A stretch of 64,000 bases of DNA from Paracoccus mutanolyticus (GCF_003285265.1 NZ_CP030239.1:2814501-2878500); one strand, 5' to 3'. Counted from the stretch's first letter, positions 8,756 through 18,391 are shown. The notes: a model not told the origin generated them from the sequence alone. Made by a program: numbers and translations.

Positions 8756-9109
8756 AGGGCGAATGCAGTTGATTGATCACTATCAGATGGCATTTCCGGT
8801 TCAGAACATCGGCACTGATTACGCCATGTTCATGGCAATCCTGGGCAGCGGACGATGTTGAGGGCGACTAGAAGGTCGGGCAGGTCATCGAGGATGACTG
8901 CGCCCTACCTGCACCTTGTCGCCGGTACCTATTGCCCAGCCCGCTCCGGCAGGGCTTGCCAATGGCGGTCGCGACCGCCGGTGCTGACGGACAGCAGCTG
9001 AAGGCCTATCCCGAGGTCCTTCAGGATGTCTGAACGACGTGACCATGACCGGGCGGGCCAGTCACCTGCTGGGCATCATCGGGCCGAACGGTCCGATCCA
9101 GGATTTCCG
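8756..9109. other. No recognisable gene
   Basis: A plus-strand stretch near 9040-9095 (LLGIIGPNG) recalls the Walker A start of an ABC ATPase but is too short to call. The rest shows no motif. Confidence 0.35.
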
Positions 9110-9183
9110 CCGGCTTCGAGGTCGATTTCCTCGATCTCCAGCGGGCGGTTCGGCTCCCAGGCGATGGCGGCGCGGGTCTTCAT
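9110..9183 (-). pseudogene. Fragment: class III alcohol dehydrogenase / S-hydroxymethylglutathione dehydrogenase (N-terminal)
   Basis: On the minus strand ATG at 9183 starts MKTRAAIAWEPNRPLEIEEI then DLEA, the conserved beginning of the glutathione-dependent formaldehyde dehydrogenase family. GAGGAG lies a few bases before the start, and a palindromic site lies 30 bp upstream (9213-9229). So the start region looks native. The frame is lost after about 25 codons. Confidence 0.75.
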
Positions 9184-9212
9184 GGCGATACTCCTCGGCT
9201 TGCATTCAGATG

Positions 9213-9229
9213 ACGTGATGTTATTACAT
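9213..9229. promoter_or_regulatory. Palindromic operator-like site before the dehydrogenase start
   Basis: ACGTGATGTTATTACAT is an imperfect palindrome 30 bp upstream of the minus-strand start at 9183. Fifteen of its 17 bases match, on the opposite strand, the perfect palindrome at 46474-46490. A TetR- or FadR-like repressor site is a reasonable guess. Confidence 0.5.
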
Positions 9230-9399
9230 ACTGAACGTGCTTGGAACCGGCCGGGGCGGTCGCGCTGGAACCCGCCATGACAGGCGAGGCCAGCCTGTAT
9301 CGTGTCACCGCGACCGACGATCCGGCCGGCGACCTGGTGCGGCAATCGCGCCATCTGCTGCGGCTTTGCACGGCACCGCACCCCGCCGACGACAGCCAG

Positions 9400-9480
9400 T
9401 TGCTGTTCCTGCCCGCCGCCCTCGGCTTTCGCAGCGACGAGCGCGTGGTGATCAATCCCTCATACTACATGCCGCGCTAG
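9400..9480 (+). pseudogene. Possible fragment: glycoside hydrolase family 8
   Basis: Residues LLFLPAALGFRSDERVVINP and SYYMPR resemble the conserved vvvNPSYYxxPA segment of GH8 cellulase-like enzymes. The alanine codon expected next is disturbed by a TAG, so a one-base change is likely. Tentative. Confidence 0.4.
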
Positions 9481-9495
9481 GCCATGACGCACCAG

Positions 9496-9577
9496 GCGCT
9501 GGCCGCCGATATCCTGCTGGTACCGCTGGGCGCGTCCTTCCTTGAGTTCGACTCGACGGGGCGGTTCTTGACATGGA
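9496..9577 (+). pseudogene. repA: Fragment: plasmid partition protein RepA (ParA-like)
   Basis: The frame reads AADILLVPLGASFLEFDSTG and then, after an indel, RFFDM. The LEFDSTGRFFDM motif is characteristic of RepA from repABC replicons. An N-terminal RepA piece is at 41710. Together they show that a repABC plasmid is among the sources. Confidence 0.75.
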
Positions 9578-10442
9578 GGTTCTGCGCCAGGCCCGAGTCG
9601 CATTGCCGGCGTCGTGCTGGGCACCTCGCCCGGCCGAACTGGATGAGGCAAGGCATGTCGCGGCGCCAGATCGCGGCGGTTCGGCAGGACGGTCTGGCCG
9701 GGTCATTCGATATCCTCTGGTCGGCAAATGAGTTTGTCCGGCCGGATCCCTATCTTGCCAATTCTCGGCGCTGTGCCGCAGTTGGCGAAGGGCCGGGCCC
9801 CGGCCATGCTGGACCGGCTTCTGGCCCGCCTTGCCCCTGCCGGACTTGAAGACAAGTCGTAAGGGAGCTTCCGATGAACCCGACCCTGATCCTGCGCTGA
9901 TCCACGCGGTCCTGTCCTTTTGCAGGCGTGGCCCTACACTCCGGTTGTTCCCCCCACAGTCGAGCCCGCAGATCGTGCCGCATCCGGCCAGCAAGGGGCA
10001 TCCAACGCCACACGCCTAATCGCGATCGTGGAAGATCCGGAAAGCGACCTGCCGATGCCATCCCCACGCTGAAGGCTTTGATTGCAGCACTCGCGCATCT
10101 GGAGGCCTTCACGCATCTGCGGCCACCTGCCAGCGCCCCCAGATCGGCGCGTCGTGGGCTATGCCCGCATCCGCGAGCTGTCGGCCATCGCGGCCTGATG
10201 CGGATCGAGGTCCTGATGGTGCGCCCCGAGCACGACCTTATATCGCAGGCTCTCGCGCTCCTTCGAGCGGATCGCGGCGAGCTTGACCCGGCTGATCGGC
10301 GTCCGACTGGGGCGAGATCTATACCACCGGTCATCAAGGGCCTTGGCATCGCGGGCGCGCTGGCCAACGGCGTGATGCGCGATCTGGCGACCTGTCGGCC
10401 GGTTCCCGTGACGCGGCATCCGTCGTTCCCAGCCATTGCTTC
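9578..10442. other. No confidently assigned gene
   Basis: Several well-formed but unassigned stretches occur on the plus strand: AMLDRLLARLAPAGLEDKS ending in a stop near 9860, and DAIPTLKALIAALAHLEA around 10055-10110. No start signals or known motifs accompany them. Confidence 0.35.
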
Positions 10443-10550
10443 ATGCATCTGCGCGATATCGCGGCGGATGCCGGCGTGGATGTCGCCTATGTCCATCGCA
10501 GCTTCGGTTCCAAGGAAAGTTGTTCCAGGCGGTTCTGGCCGAGGCGTCCA
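10443..10550 (+). pseudogene. Fragment: TetR-family regulator (N-terminal HTH)
   Basis: The frame reads LRDIAADAGVDVAYVHRSFG then SKE; adding one A to the run at 10516-10518 continues KLFQAVLAEASR. This is the TetR HTH (tlrdIAadAGVdvalvhrhFgsKeeLf). The single missing base in a homopolymer is the only break. Confidence 0.75.
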
Positions 10551-11217
10551 GAAGCCATGGCGTCGCCGAGGTTAAGGCAGAGATCGCGCAGCCGCCATGC
10601 AAGACAGCCTTGCCGTCGATATTAGTCTGGATATGCCCGCCGCCCGGACGACTTCGGACAAAGTCCCGGCGCCGGCCGAGTTCGAGCGAGAGAAGCGGGA
10701 GGCCTGTATCCATAACCTCGGCCGCCGCATCGTCCGGCAGCCCGTGCTTCCCCGCCAAGCGGCCAATGCCCAAACCGTCGGCGCCTGATCCAAGCGCGTG
10801 CGCACATGCCGCTAATCGCTACTCAAGCAGCACGGTCGGACGGCATGCTGAATCCGGGAGCGGTCGTTGGCGGCGTCCAACAAGAATAATTTGTCGTTCT
10901 GTCGCAAATCTTGGTTTTTCGGGCCGGCGTTGAACGCCACTCTTCCCAGACAGCCGTAACATTTTCTGGTGGCCGGAACCGGCGGCACGGCCCTTCGCGC
11001 GCTACGCTGACCAGCCATCCCGGAAATTCGCAGGCGGGGCTGGCCTACGACCGGATCTGGTTGGGCGGATAGGCCGGCCTCCCACACGCCGAGCGGAGAT
11101 CACAATGCCAGGTTGAGATACTTGATCTCCATATATTCCTCCAACGGGCAGCCAATGCCTTCGTCCTATCTGAGCATATGGTCTTCGCCTAGCCGGTAAC
11201 CTGCCACTGCACTTTCA
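10551..11217. other. No confidently assigned gene
   Basis: A plus-strand stretch (10620-10785) with EFEREKREACIHNLGRRIVR looks like coding sequence but is not recognised. A minus-strand end near 11110-11135 reads MEIKYLNLA-stop, which resembles the last residues of some aldehyde dehydrogenases. The rest is blank. Confidence 0.35.
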
Positions 11218-11850
11218 TCTAGCCGCGACTTGAGCCGAGTTGGTGTTTACGCCGATCGGCGCAGGTTGAGCAATCGCCCGACGCGCGGAGCTTTCATCTC
11301 GCGCAGCGGGGCGGGCGATTGCGGTGGTCAGGTCCAGCGCGTGTGCCGTAATCTTTGTCCAGTGCCCAGCCCATGGCGGGTCAGTTCGGTGTTCCCGGCG
11401 CCGAAGCTGGCGCCGACGGGGTTGCGCAGGTTCCAGAAAGAAGCTCTTGAGCAGCTCGTCCCGCATCCGCCCGTTGAAACTTTCCACAAATCCGTTCTGC
11501 ATCGGCTTGCCCGGGGCGATGTAATGCCACTCAATGTCGCGATCGGCGGCAAAGGTTAAGATCGCGTTACTGGTCAGTTCGGTGCCGTTGTCAGAGACGA
11601 TCATCCCGGGCTTTCCGCGGCGTTCGATCAGGGCGGCCAGTTCTCGTGCCACGCGCCGCCCCGAGATTGAGGTGTCCGGGATCGCCGCCAAACATTCCCG
11701 GGTCACGTCATCGACGATGTTCAGCACCCGGAATCTTCGCCCGCAATCGAACTGGTCATGGACGAAATCCAGCGACCAGCGTGCATTGGGCCGCGCCTCG
11801 ACCAGGATAGGGGCCCGTGTTCCGACCGCCTTGCGCCGCGCCGCCCACCG
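11218..11850 (-). pseudogene. IS3-family transposase OrfB (integrase core), broken
   Basis: The minus strand reads [40 protein letters not shown], then [12 protein letters not shown] and [15 protein letters not shown]. These are the DDE motifs of IS3 OrfB (D in SLDFVxDQ, D in SDNGTE, E in ESFNG). At about 11358-11435 an unrelated unrecognised patch ([17 protein letters not shown]) interrupts the C-terminal part. Its OrfA partner lies at 13456-13716, separated by GH15 and IS110 sequence. Confidence 0.8.
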
Positions 11851-11880
11851 CGGGCGGCCCAACCCCGCGGAATAGACAGC

Positions 11881-12150
11881 AAACAATAATCGCTCAGCGG
11901 CTCGTTCGGGCCCAGCAGGAAGACTTGCGGCCGGTCCAGCAGAAAGGGCGTTTCGTTCAGCACGAATTCGATCGGCGCGGTGGTGGTCAGGCGCAGTTCT
12001 TCGGGGCCGAGTTCGTAGCGGACGTGGTTCGATCCGCGCCGGACGACCCGCGCCGGATGCTCGCCATAGCCGTGCCGCGGGCGCAGGCGCATGGTGATGC
12101 GTGGCATTCCCGTCAGGGGCTCGATCATGCGCACCAGGGTACATCGGCAC
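11881..12150 (-). pseudogene. Fragment: glycoside hydrolase family 15 (glucoamylase/trehalase type), N-terminal domain
   Basis: The minus strand is open for about 90 codons: [60 protein letters not shown]. This matches the beta-rich N-terminal domain of bacterial GH15 proteins (rvveGxxGxvxmrxxlrPRFdYG). The catalytic (alpha/alpha)6 barrel is missing. It fills the gap between an IS3 OrfB and an IS110 gene. Confidence 0.7.
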
Positions 12151-12171
12151 ACCATCAAACGGAGAGAAAGG

Positions 12172-13220
12172 ATGCGCACAAAACCTGACCCTCAAACGGC
12201 GGCCTTCGGCATCGACATCGGCAAGAAGGTGTTCCACGTCGTCGCCCTGAACGCCGCTGGATCGGTGATTCAGCGCGCGAAGTTCTCGCGCGACACGTTG
12301 CTGGCCTTCTTCGATGCCGCGCCGAATGCACTCATCGGCATGGAGGCCTGCCCGGGCTCGCAATGGCTGGCGCGTCGGCTTGTCGCGATGGGCCATGATG
12401 CCCGGATCATTCCGGCGCGCTTCGTGAAGCCTTATGTCAAATCGAACAAGACCGACACGGTCGATGCGGCGGCGATTGCAGAGGCGGTGACGCGGCCGAC
12501 GATGCGCTTCGTCGAGGTTCGCACACCCGAGCAGATCGATCTGCAAGCCCTGCATCGCATCCGCGACCGGCTCGTGGGGCAGCGGACGGCGCTGATCAAC
12601 CAGGCGCGAGCCTTCTGCCTTGAATATGGACTGGCGATGCGCGTCGGCGCTGGCGGCTTTCATGCCGACATCCGTCGGCATCTGGGCAATGTGGAGAATG
12701 ACCTGACCCCCGCCATGCGGGTGCTGCTCGAAGAGCTGCTCGATGACCTCGCCTACATCGAAGGGCGCATCAGGGCTGTGACCGGCAAGGTCGAAGCCTA
12801 TGCCAGCCAGCACGACGCCGTCAGTCGCCTGGTGACCATCCCGGGCATCGGAGCTCTCGGCGCGACCGCGATCGTCGCAGCCGCAGGGGACGGACGGCAA
12901 TTCCGCGCGGTGCGAATCTCGCGCTGGGGCTGGTGCCGGGGGGTTTCGCGAACCGCGACCGAACCCATCAGGATGTCCGAATGCCCGCCGGCATATTTCG
13001 TCAGCGCCTGCATCGAGACATCGACGCCCAGGTCCAGCGGCTTCTGCATCTGAACCGGGCGAACCATGCCCTCGGTGGCTGGCTCTCAGCCCTTGAGGCA
13101 CGAACCCACCGCAACAAGGCCGTCGTCGCCTTGGCAAACAAGCTGACCCGGATCGTATGGGCTATCCTCACAAGGCCCGGCGCCATCTACCTGCCGTCGA
13201 GAGGCGCAGCGTTAAGCTGA
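12172..13220 (+). mobile_element. IS110-family transposase with a metC patch in its C-terminal half
   Basis: ATG at 12172 follows a GGAGAGAAAGG site. The frame holds [16 protein letters not shown] (first catalytic Asp), [15 protein letters not shown] and [20 protein letters not shown], all diagnostic of IS110. Near 12905 the frame slips, GLVPG follows, and then 12945-13048 is antisense metC-like sequence. From about 13075 IS110 resumes ([25 protein letters not shown]) and ends at TGA 13218-13220. The conserved Ser-containing C-terminal segment between GLVPxQ and the ALANK motif is replaced, so the protein should be inactive. Confidence 0.85.
12945..13048 (-). pseudogene. metC: Fragment: cystathionine beta-lyase (PLP-lysine region) inside IS110
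   Basis: The minus strand reads [20 protein letters not shown] then [11 protein letters not shown]. The motif SxQAxTKYxxGHSDxxMG holds the PLP-binding lysine of MetC-type enzymes. It is embedded in the IS110 gene on the opposite strand and has about the length of the IS110 segment that is missing. Confidence 0.8.
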
Positions 13221-13455
13221 CCCTTCGGCCGCAGAACCGATTGCAGGGGAAAGTGATGACCAAACGGTTGATCGACCTGGGGTAAGCCACGCGCAAAAAA
13301 GCGGGACGCGATCCCGCACCACTAATCTGGAACCCGAGGGGCGGATCTCATCAAGGCCTTGCCGCCAAAAGCGGCTGACTGATCAGAGGCCGGATACATT
13401 TACGCAAGCCGGACGGCCACGCACGAAAACCTTGCAATAGCGGGGCGGACCATAC

Positions 13456-13716
13456 ATTTTTTGCAACCAGGTCCTTCATCGCCGCCAGATCCAGCATCTG
13501 CTCGGCCAGCAGCTTCTTCAGCTTGGCGTTCTCATCCTCGAGCCCCTTCAGCCGCTTCGCCTCCGACACCGTCATGCCGCCGAACTTGGCCTTCCAGTTG
13601 TAGAAGGTGCCTTCCGACATGCCGTGCTTCCGGCACAGGTCAGCGCACTTCGCGCCTGCCTCATGCTCTGCCAGGATGCCGATGATCTGTTCGTCCGTGA
13701 ATCTCGTTCGCTTCAT
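13456..13716 (-). mobile_element. IS3-family transposase OrfA
   Basis: On the minus strand ATG at 13716 starts MKRTRFTDEQIIGILAEHEA, then CRKHGMSEGTFYNWKAKFGG and a leucine-zipper-like ENAKLKKLLAEQMLDLAAMK. This is the HTH plus coiled coil of IS3 (IS407-type) OrfA. The last residues (after DLVAKN) run into other sequence. OrfB of the same type is 1.6 kb away in the right orientation, so the element appears split. Confidence 0.85.
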
Positions 13717-14035
13717 TTGTCCGTCCTCAAGTTCCACACAAATCCACGAAGGAACCCCACCAGGTCAGCTTCTACCTGGACGATTACGACCTTGCGTTTG
13801 GCAGGCCGTTAACTTCGACATCGCAAGCGGCCGAGAACTTGATGGCGGCTGGCTTGTTCGGAAAGTCTTCCCGAACTATGCCAGATCGGCGCAGTAGAAT
13901 AGCACCAAGTCACCATCACCTCGACGTCGATCTCGGCCTTGCGCCACGAACGCCAGTACGCGCTAGCGCCTGGCGCGCATCTTCCGGGACCTGACCGGCT
14001 GCTTCGATCCACCGGTTGAGCGTGGCCTGTCACTG

Positions 14036-14150
14036 TGATGCCGCGCTCAGCCATGATCTCCTCGAGATCGCGGTATGACACGCCGTATCGCAGGCAGAAG
14101 AAGACCGCGTGCAGGATGATGTCCTTGGGAAACTGGGCACCTTTGAATGT
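14036..14150 (-). pseudogene. Fragment: IS6-family transposase (N-terminal)
   Basis: The minus strand reads FPKDIILHAVFFCLRYGVSY then RDLEEIMAERGITV. IS6/IS26-type transposases have this FxxeIIlxaVrwYlrYxlSyRDLeEmMaERGi segment. The DDE core is absent. Confidence 0.75.
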
Positions 14151-14434
14151 AAGCTCATTGCTAATCCCCTTAGAACGACCAACCGCACATCCATCCTATC
14201 CTTCCGGCACCGACCTGCCGAGAACTTGGACAGAACCCCAAATGGACCTGGGACACACTCGCGGCCGACCGCGCCCCGACGATCAGCGGGGAGAAGGCCG
14301 ACAACCGATGGCGCTGCAGCTCAAGCAAGCCGCGCGAGGGTGACCGCAGAAAGAAGATGGTGGCCGATTCCCGAAGGGTGGCACACCATCCATCCAAGCC
14401 CTTTTTCCGGCTGGCGGCGGACCCTTTTGAGGTA

Positions 14435-14614
14435 CGTCTGGCCCGGCTTCAGCGCGCCCGAACGTTCGGCCTCTTCGATGATGTTCAGCGCCAGTCGGTC
14501 CTTGACCGAGGCGGCCGGGTTGAAGAATTCGCATTTGACATAAATCCTGACCCCCTCGGGCGCCAGGTTGTTGATCCGCACCACGGGCGTGTTGCCCACC
14601 GCCAAGGTCAGGGC
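14435..14614 (-). pseudogene. cysK: Fragment: cysteine synthase (N-terminal)
   Basis: The minus strand is open over VGNTPVVRINNLAPEGVRIY, VKCEFFNPAASVKDRLALNI and IEEAERSGALKPGQT. It contains the PLP lysine (SVKDR) and the xGNTPxVRI start of O-acetylserine sulfhydrylase. The fragment is 60 codons long with no internal damage, yet both ends join unrelated sequence. Confidence 0.9.
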
Positions 14615-14799
14615 GGTTTCGGCGTCCCAGGTCTCGAGACCCGTCGGCCGGAGGGTAGACCACATCGCGTACCACCCGCCCCGGTACCGTCGCCAGTGGG
14701 CGGTCGTACCAGATCGTGACCTGCCGCACCCCATCCGGGTCCGAGACATGGGCGGCAAAGACCGCCGCAACCGGGTCGAGATTCAGGGCAAGGGTGGAA

Positions 14800-15240
14800 G
14801 GAGCCGGTGAAGGCCAGACGGCTGGCGGTCCGTGCTGTAGGACAGCATGAAGTCGGCCTGCCGCGTCCGCAGCAGCGCATAGCAAGCCTCGCGGTTCGCC
14901 GAACCAGCCGGAGGTCATTGCCTGTCCTGTTGATGGTCGGATCAGCAGCGGCGCGCTGGCGGTGGTGACGGCGTGGTGGCTGGCGACCATCCGGGTGATT
15001 CGCGGCTGGCCGCGTGCCAGTTCGCTGCCAGGATGCCAAACCGCGGCATTGCGCATGTTCCTGAAACACCAGCCCGGCCTGCGTCAGCCGGATCTGGCTG
15101 CGGCTGCGGTCGAACAGCTGCACGCCCAGATCGGCCTCGAGCGCGGCGATCTGGCGCGACAGGGGCGGCTGCGCGATGTCAAGCCGGGTGGCCGCACGCC
15201 CGAAGTGAAGCTCCTCGGCCACGGCCAGGAAATACCGCAT
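14800..15240 (-). pseudogene. LysR-family regulator, N-terminal HTH plus a possible effector-domain piece
   Basis: Minus-strand 15049-15240 reads [56 protein letters not shown]: a full LysR winged HTH and linker helix. Between 15048 and about 14910 the frame is disturbed. At 14810-14890 [14 protein letters not shown] appears, which looks like the effector domain of the same family. About 600 bases of a normal 900 are represented. Confidence 0.75.
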
Positions 15241-15722
15241 CCCTGCGGAGCGCAGCGCCACCTCCACGGCAACATCGCCATCAAGACGCCGAAAAACCAT
15301 CGACGAAATAGACGAGACACGACCGAGGAGTGAACCGCAGAACAGCCTTAACTCAAGGTCGTCTGATGCTGCTGACTAGCTGTCCGCGCACTGCTTGGTC
15401 TGGCCAATCTGGCCCACCCCGACAGGAGCAGGATGAACCGCCTGTCCACGGACCTATGCCGCGCCTCCGGGAGGCCGCTCACGCTGCCATCCAGCGAATG
15501 CCCACGGGTCCGCAGCGATCTGCTTGTGGTCGGAGGGATCGCGAGCCTTGAAATCGCGCAAGGCGCCGATGAGGAATACCAGCTCGCGCCAACGGTGCGT
15601 GTTGTAGGCAGTCCCGGCGGAGCCTATGCCTTCAAGAACAGAGTCTGGGCTTGGGTCGCGCTCAGGTCCTCTCCCGACCAAGACCAGATCTCCAGCAAGG
15701 CCGAGAACTACAACCACAACAG
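15241..15722. other. No recognisable gene
   Basis: Open frames on both strands around 15430-15715 show no known motif. One minus-strand stretch ([19 protein letters not shown]) looks protein-like but is unassigned. Confidence 0.35.
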
Positions 15723-15857
15723 TACATGCAGCTCGATCACCTGCACGGCGCGACGACCGAATGTTTCGCGGGCGGGCTGGACATGAACGCCGAGATGGAG
15801 AAGGTCGCCGACCGGATGCGCGCCCAGGGCCGCAAGGTCTATACGATCCCAGGCGGC
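15723..15857 (+). pseudogene. Fragment: D-cysteine desulfhydrase / ACC deaminase family (central part)
   Basis: The frame reads [45 protein letters not shown]. The [16 protein letters not shown] motif is typical of these PLP enzymes. The similarity stops within the glycine loop. A later segment of the same family, in the same orientation, is at 16285, about the distance expected within one gene. Confidence 0.8.
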
Positions 15858-15902
15858 GTGCTTGCCGCCGCCTGGGGTGCCGTCGAACAGGCGAACTGAA
15901 GC

Positions 15903-16061
15903 ATGGCGACGAATGTCGGGGTCCTCAAAGCCACGCTTGGGCTTGATGCTGCCGGCTTTTCGTCCGGCATTGCCAAGGCCAAGACCGAAATCACCGGCCT
16001 CAAGGATACCGCCGACAAGGCCAGCACCAGTGCGTTCCGTGCCGGCGCCAATGCCAACAGG
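15903..16061 (+). pseudogene. Fragment: phage tail tape-measure-like protein (N-terminal)
   Basis: ATG at 15903 starts MATNVGVLKATLGLDAAGFS then SGIAKAKTEITGLKDTADKA. The alternating helix with LxLDxxxFxxGlxkAkxei is the usual start of tape-measure proteins. The frame just before (ending VEQAN-TGA at 15897-15899) may be the end of the preceding tail gene. These bases lie between the two D-cysteine desulfhydrase pieces. Confidence 0.6.
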
Positions 16062-16284
16062 ATGAGAACGTCTTCACGCTGGCCCATGCGACGGCGCAGA
16101 AGATCGGCGCCCCAGACGCGGTTCGGCGCGAAGATGGGCTGCCCATGGCCGATGTGGGCTGACCGTCTTTCCCGATCTCGAAGAGGCCATCGCCATGCAC
16201 GAAAGGAACATGCGCGTGCCGCCCGGCGTTCCCGATGAAGGGTCCGGACCGGCAGATTGACCTATCCGCTGTGCAGTTGACGCA

Positions 16285-16341
16285 GGGGAGCGGCTGGTGT
16301 TCCTGCACACCGGCGGGGCGGCGGCGCTGTTCGGCTATGCG
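16285..16341 (+). pseudogene. Fragment: D-cysteine desulfhydrase family (C-terminal)
   Basis: Nineteen codons read GERLVFLHTGGAAALFGYA, the conserved vlFlHTGGxpaLFaY near the C-terminus of DcyD/ACC deaminase. It pairs with the piece at 15723-15857. Between them are unrelated pieces. Confidence 0.7.
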
Positions 16342-16387
16342 CGGCCATCGCATGATCATCGCCCGCCGTCTGCTGGCGGCCTGAGCC

Positions 16388-16471
16388 ATGGCGCTGCGAT
16401 CCCTTCCCGCGACCTATATGCGTGGCGGAACCAGCCGGGCGCTGTTCTTCGACCGCGCCGACCTGCCCTCG
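16388..16471 (+). pseudogene. Fragment: PrpF / 4-oxalomesaconate tautomerase family (N-terminal)
   Basis: ATG at 16388 starts MALRSLPATYMRGGTSRALF then FDRADLP. The start PatymRGGTSkgxFF is diagnostic of PrpF-like isomerases. Only 28 codons remain. Confidence 0.75.
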
Positions 16472-16579
16472 TGCTGGCTGCACGGTACGACACCGCCCCG
16501 GGCGCGGAGCGGAGCTTCGGCGCTGGCAGGTGCAGATGCCGCCTGTCGGGCCGGATCGTCCGTTGCCGCTTGTCCTCGA

Positions 16580-16709
16580 AGGCAAGGCCCGGCGGCAGGC
16601 CCATCGGACGGCGCTCCGCTTCGGCGACACGGTCCTCAGCTATGAGCAACTTCACCAAGGCATCAACCGCTTCGCCAATGGCTTCCTCTCACGCGGGTGC
16701 GCGTCTGGT
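16580..16709 (+). pseudogene. Fragment: AMP-dependent acyl-CoA synthetase (N-terminal)
   Basis: The frame reads HRTALRFGDTVLSYEQLHQG then INRFANGFLSRG. This matches the pxktAlxfgdxxlTYxELxxxxnrxAxxLxxxG opening of acyl-CoA ligases. The ATP-binding motifs lie in the missing part. Confidence 0.7.
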
Positions 16710-16982
16710 GCTGGCGAGATCGACGTGAACCTGTGTCTCTCTGGATGATCTCGAGGCCAAATCCGCAGCATCGCCCGACGCGGTGATGGGCTCGACATGC
16801 GCGGGCATCTGTGCGACATGGCCGGCTGGCGGCGATCTGCGCGGCGGCGCGGGCTCCGCTGATCAGGACTGCGCGCATACTCGGCGCGCGCTGGCGGGTG
16901 CGGCGCAGCGGCGCGTCGGACGCGGCGGCCTTCAGCACCCAGGCCTACAAGCACCTGAATTCGGGCCAGGGTGGCATCCTCG

Positions 16983-17105
16983 CTGGCGGTCTATTACACC
17001 ACGCTGATCCCGCTGCTGGCGGGGTTGCGGGCGGCGCCAGCGGCCTGGTTCGACCTGGTGCGCAGTTATGGCCGCGGCCGGTGGGCCGAACTGGCCCGCA
17101 TGTCC
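16983..17105 (+). pseudogene. Fragment: ABC transporter permease
   Basis: The frame reads LAVYYTTLIPLLAGLRAAPA then AWFDLVRSYGRGRWAELA. A hydrophobic helix followed by a cytoplasmic loop of this kind is seen in SsuC/ThiX-like permeases. Family is not certain. From 17106 to 17278 I see no gene. Confidence 0.45.
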
Positions 17106-17278
17106 ACCTGCGCGCCGCGCTGCTGCGCCCGCGCTGGTCCGGATCGCTGATGCGGCGCCGCTGGCCCGCGCGCTGCGCCGCAGTGGCCTGTAGCCTGGCC
17201 CGCGCGCCGCAGCTGGTGCTGCCACACCGCCCGCCCAGGAAGAGTCGTCGGCAGTTCGTCCATCCGCCTGGCCGGGGC

Positions 17279-17333
17279 CTGCCGGCCACCGACCTTGTCG
17301 TTTCGCCGCAGCACAGGGTCCTGGTCCGTGGAG
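17279..17333 (+). pseudogene. Fragment: Hint (hedgehog/intein-like) domain
   Basis: Residues LPATDLVVSPQHRVLVRG match the conserved DLxvSPQHRVLV of the Hint domains common in Rhodobacterales secreted proteins. It is eighteen codons only. Confidence 0.6.
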
Positions 17334-17816
17334 ATGGAGCTGATGGTTCGGCGCCGAGAGCCCGTCGGCTTCGAATTCGGCCCACCGTAGCTGGCGCTAT
17401 GTCGAGCCGCAGGCGGCGTGCCCCGCACCGTCGCGATCCTGGCGGGGCTCTCGACATGCGCCTGCGCTGACCTTCCGCTGGAGGATGCACGCTGATCGGA
17501 CGTGATCATCACCGCCTGCGCCGCCCGCCTCGCTCGACGGGCAGATCTATGAGACGGCGGAGGGCAGGATCGGCATCCTGGGAGGCGCCTGGTCAGAGCC
17601 CGACGTGACGATCACGGCGGCCGATATCCTGTCCACTGAGATGGACGACAGCTACGACCCGTTCACCGCTGCTGGTACAATGTTCCCGCGGCGCCCCCGG
17701 CCGCATCGGATCAGCGCGGTGCCGATCCCGGACCGGTGCTCGCACGAATGGCCCGCGGTCTGGAACAGGCGGGGTTGCGGTGATTGCGATGCCATGATCC
17801 TGATCGACATTCCCCG
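17334..17816. other. No recognisable gene
   Basis: Short stretches such as DVTITAADILSTEMDDSYDP (17605-17665) look coding but I cannot assign them. No motif is seen in the rest. Confidence 0.35.
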
Positions 17817-17936
17817 GTCATCCGGCTGGTGGTGGACGATGCGGAACTTGCCCGCCGTCACGAGGAGATGGAGGCGCGCGGCAAGGATGCGTGGAAGCCC
17901 AAGGGCCGCAAGCGCCATGTTTCGCCCGCGCTGCGC
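17817..17936 (+). pseudogene. ilvD: Fragment: dihydroxy-acid dehydratase (C-terminal)
   Basis: The frame reads [20 protein letters not shown] then [20 protein letters not shown]. The end of IlvD has the same GKDAWKP...R.VSxALRAYA. The match breaks one residue before AYA. The next block is on the opposite strand. Confidence 0.8.
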
Positions 17937-17961
17937 GCTGATCGGCAGCTTCGACGCGACC

Positions 17962-18120
17962 GAAGCCGGCACCGGCGCCGGCGGCCTCATGCGCGACGAC
18001 CCCCGCCTTGACGGTGATCTCGGAGGCGGGGACACCCCATTCCTCGGCCGCCGCGGCGACCAGCATGGCGCGGGCGGCGGCGCCGGCCTTGCGCATCTGC
18101 ATGAAGCTGTTGGCTGCACG
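17962..18120 (-). pseudogene. Fragment: molybdopterin-binding aldehyde oxidase / isoquinoline oxidoreductase large subunit
   Basis: The minus strand reads NSFMQMRKAGAAARAMLVAA then [20 protein letters not shown]. Large subunits of xanthine-oxidase-type enzymes have this S-xMRxAGAaAReMLvaAAA..W stretch. It abuts an oppositely oriented IlvD piece. Confidence 0.8.
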
Positions 18121-18391
18121 GAAGTTTCGCTGATCGCGCATGCGGCGGCGGAACATGCCGACACGTTGGACACACTGGATGCCTGGACGGCGCCATCGGC
18201 GAATTTGCGCATGGCGCGGACACGCCCCGGGGGGTGCGACACTGCGCGGGCTATGGCCATGGTGACGCGCTACGTTATGTTTTATCAAGCATAACGATTC
18301 GTGAGAGGGAGCGATGCGGTTTTACGCTGACGACCACCGCCGCTTGGCTGCTGGTCCGGCGACGCCGAGCCGTGGCATCGTATCGACCCAT

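Noticed and set aside
11215..13137. A single 640-codon minus-strand frame
   Set aside because: Only its last part is a real protein (IS3 OrfB). The rest runs antisense through IS110 and out of frame through GH15 sequence.
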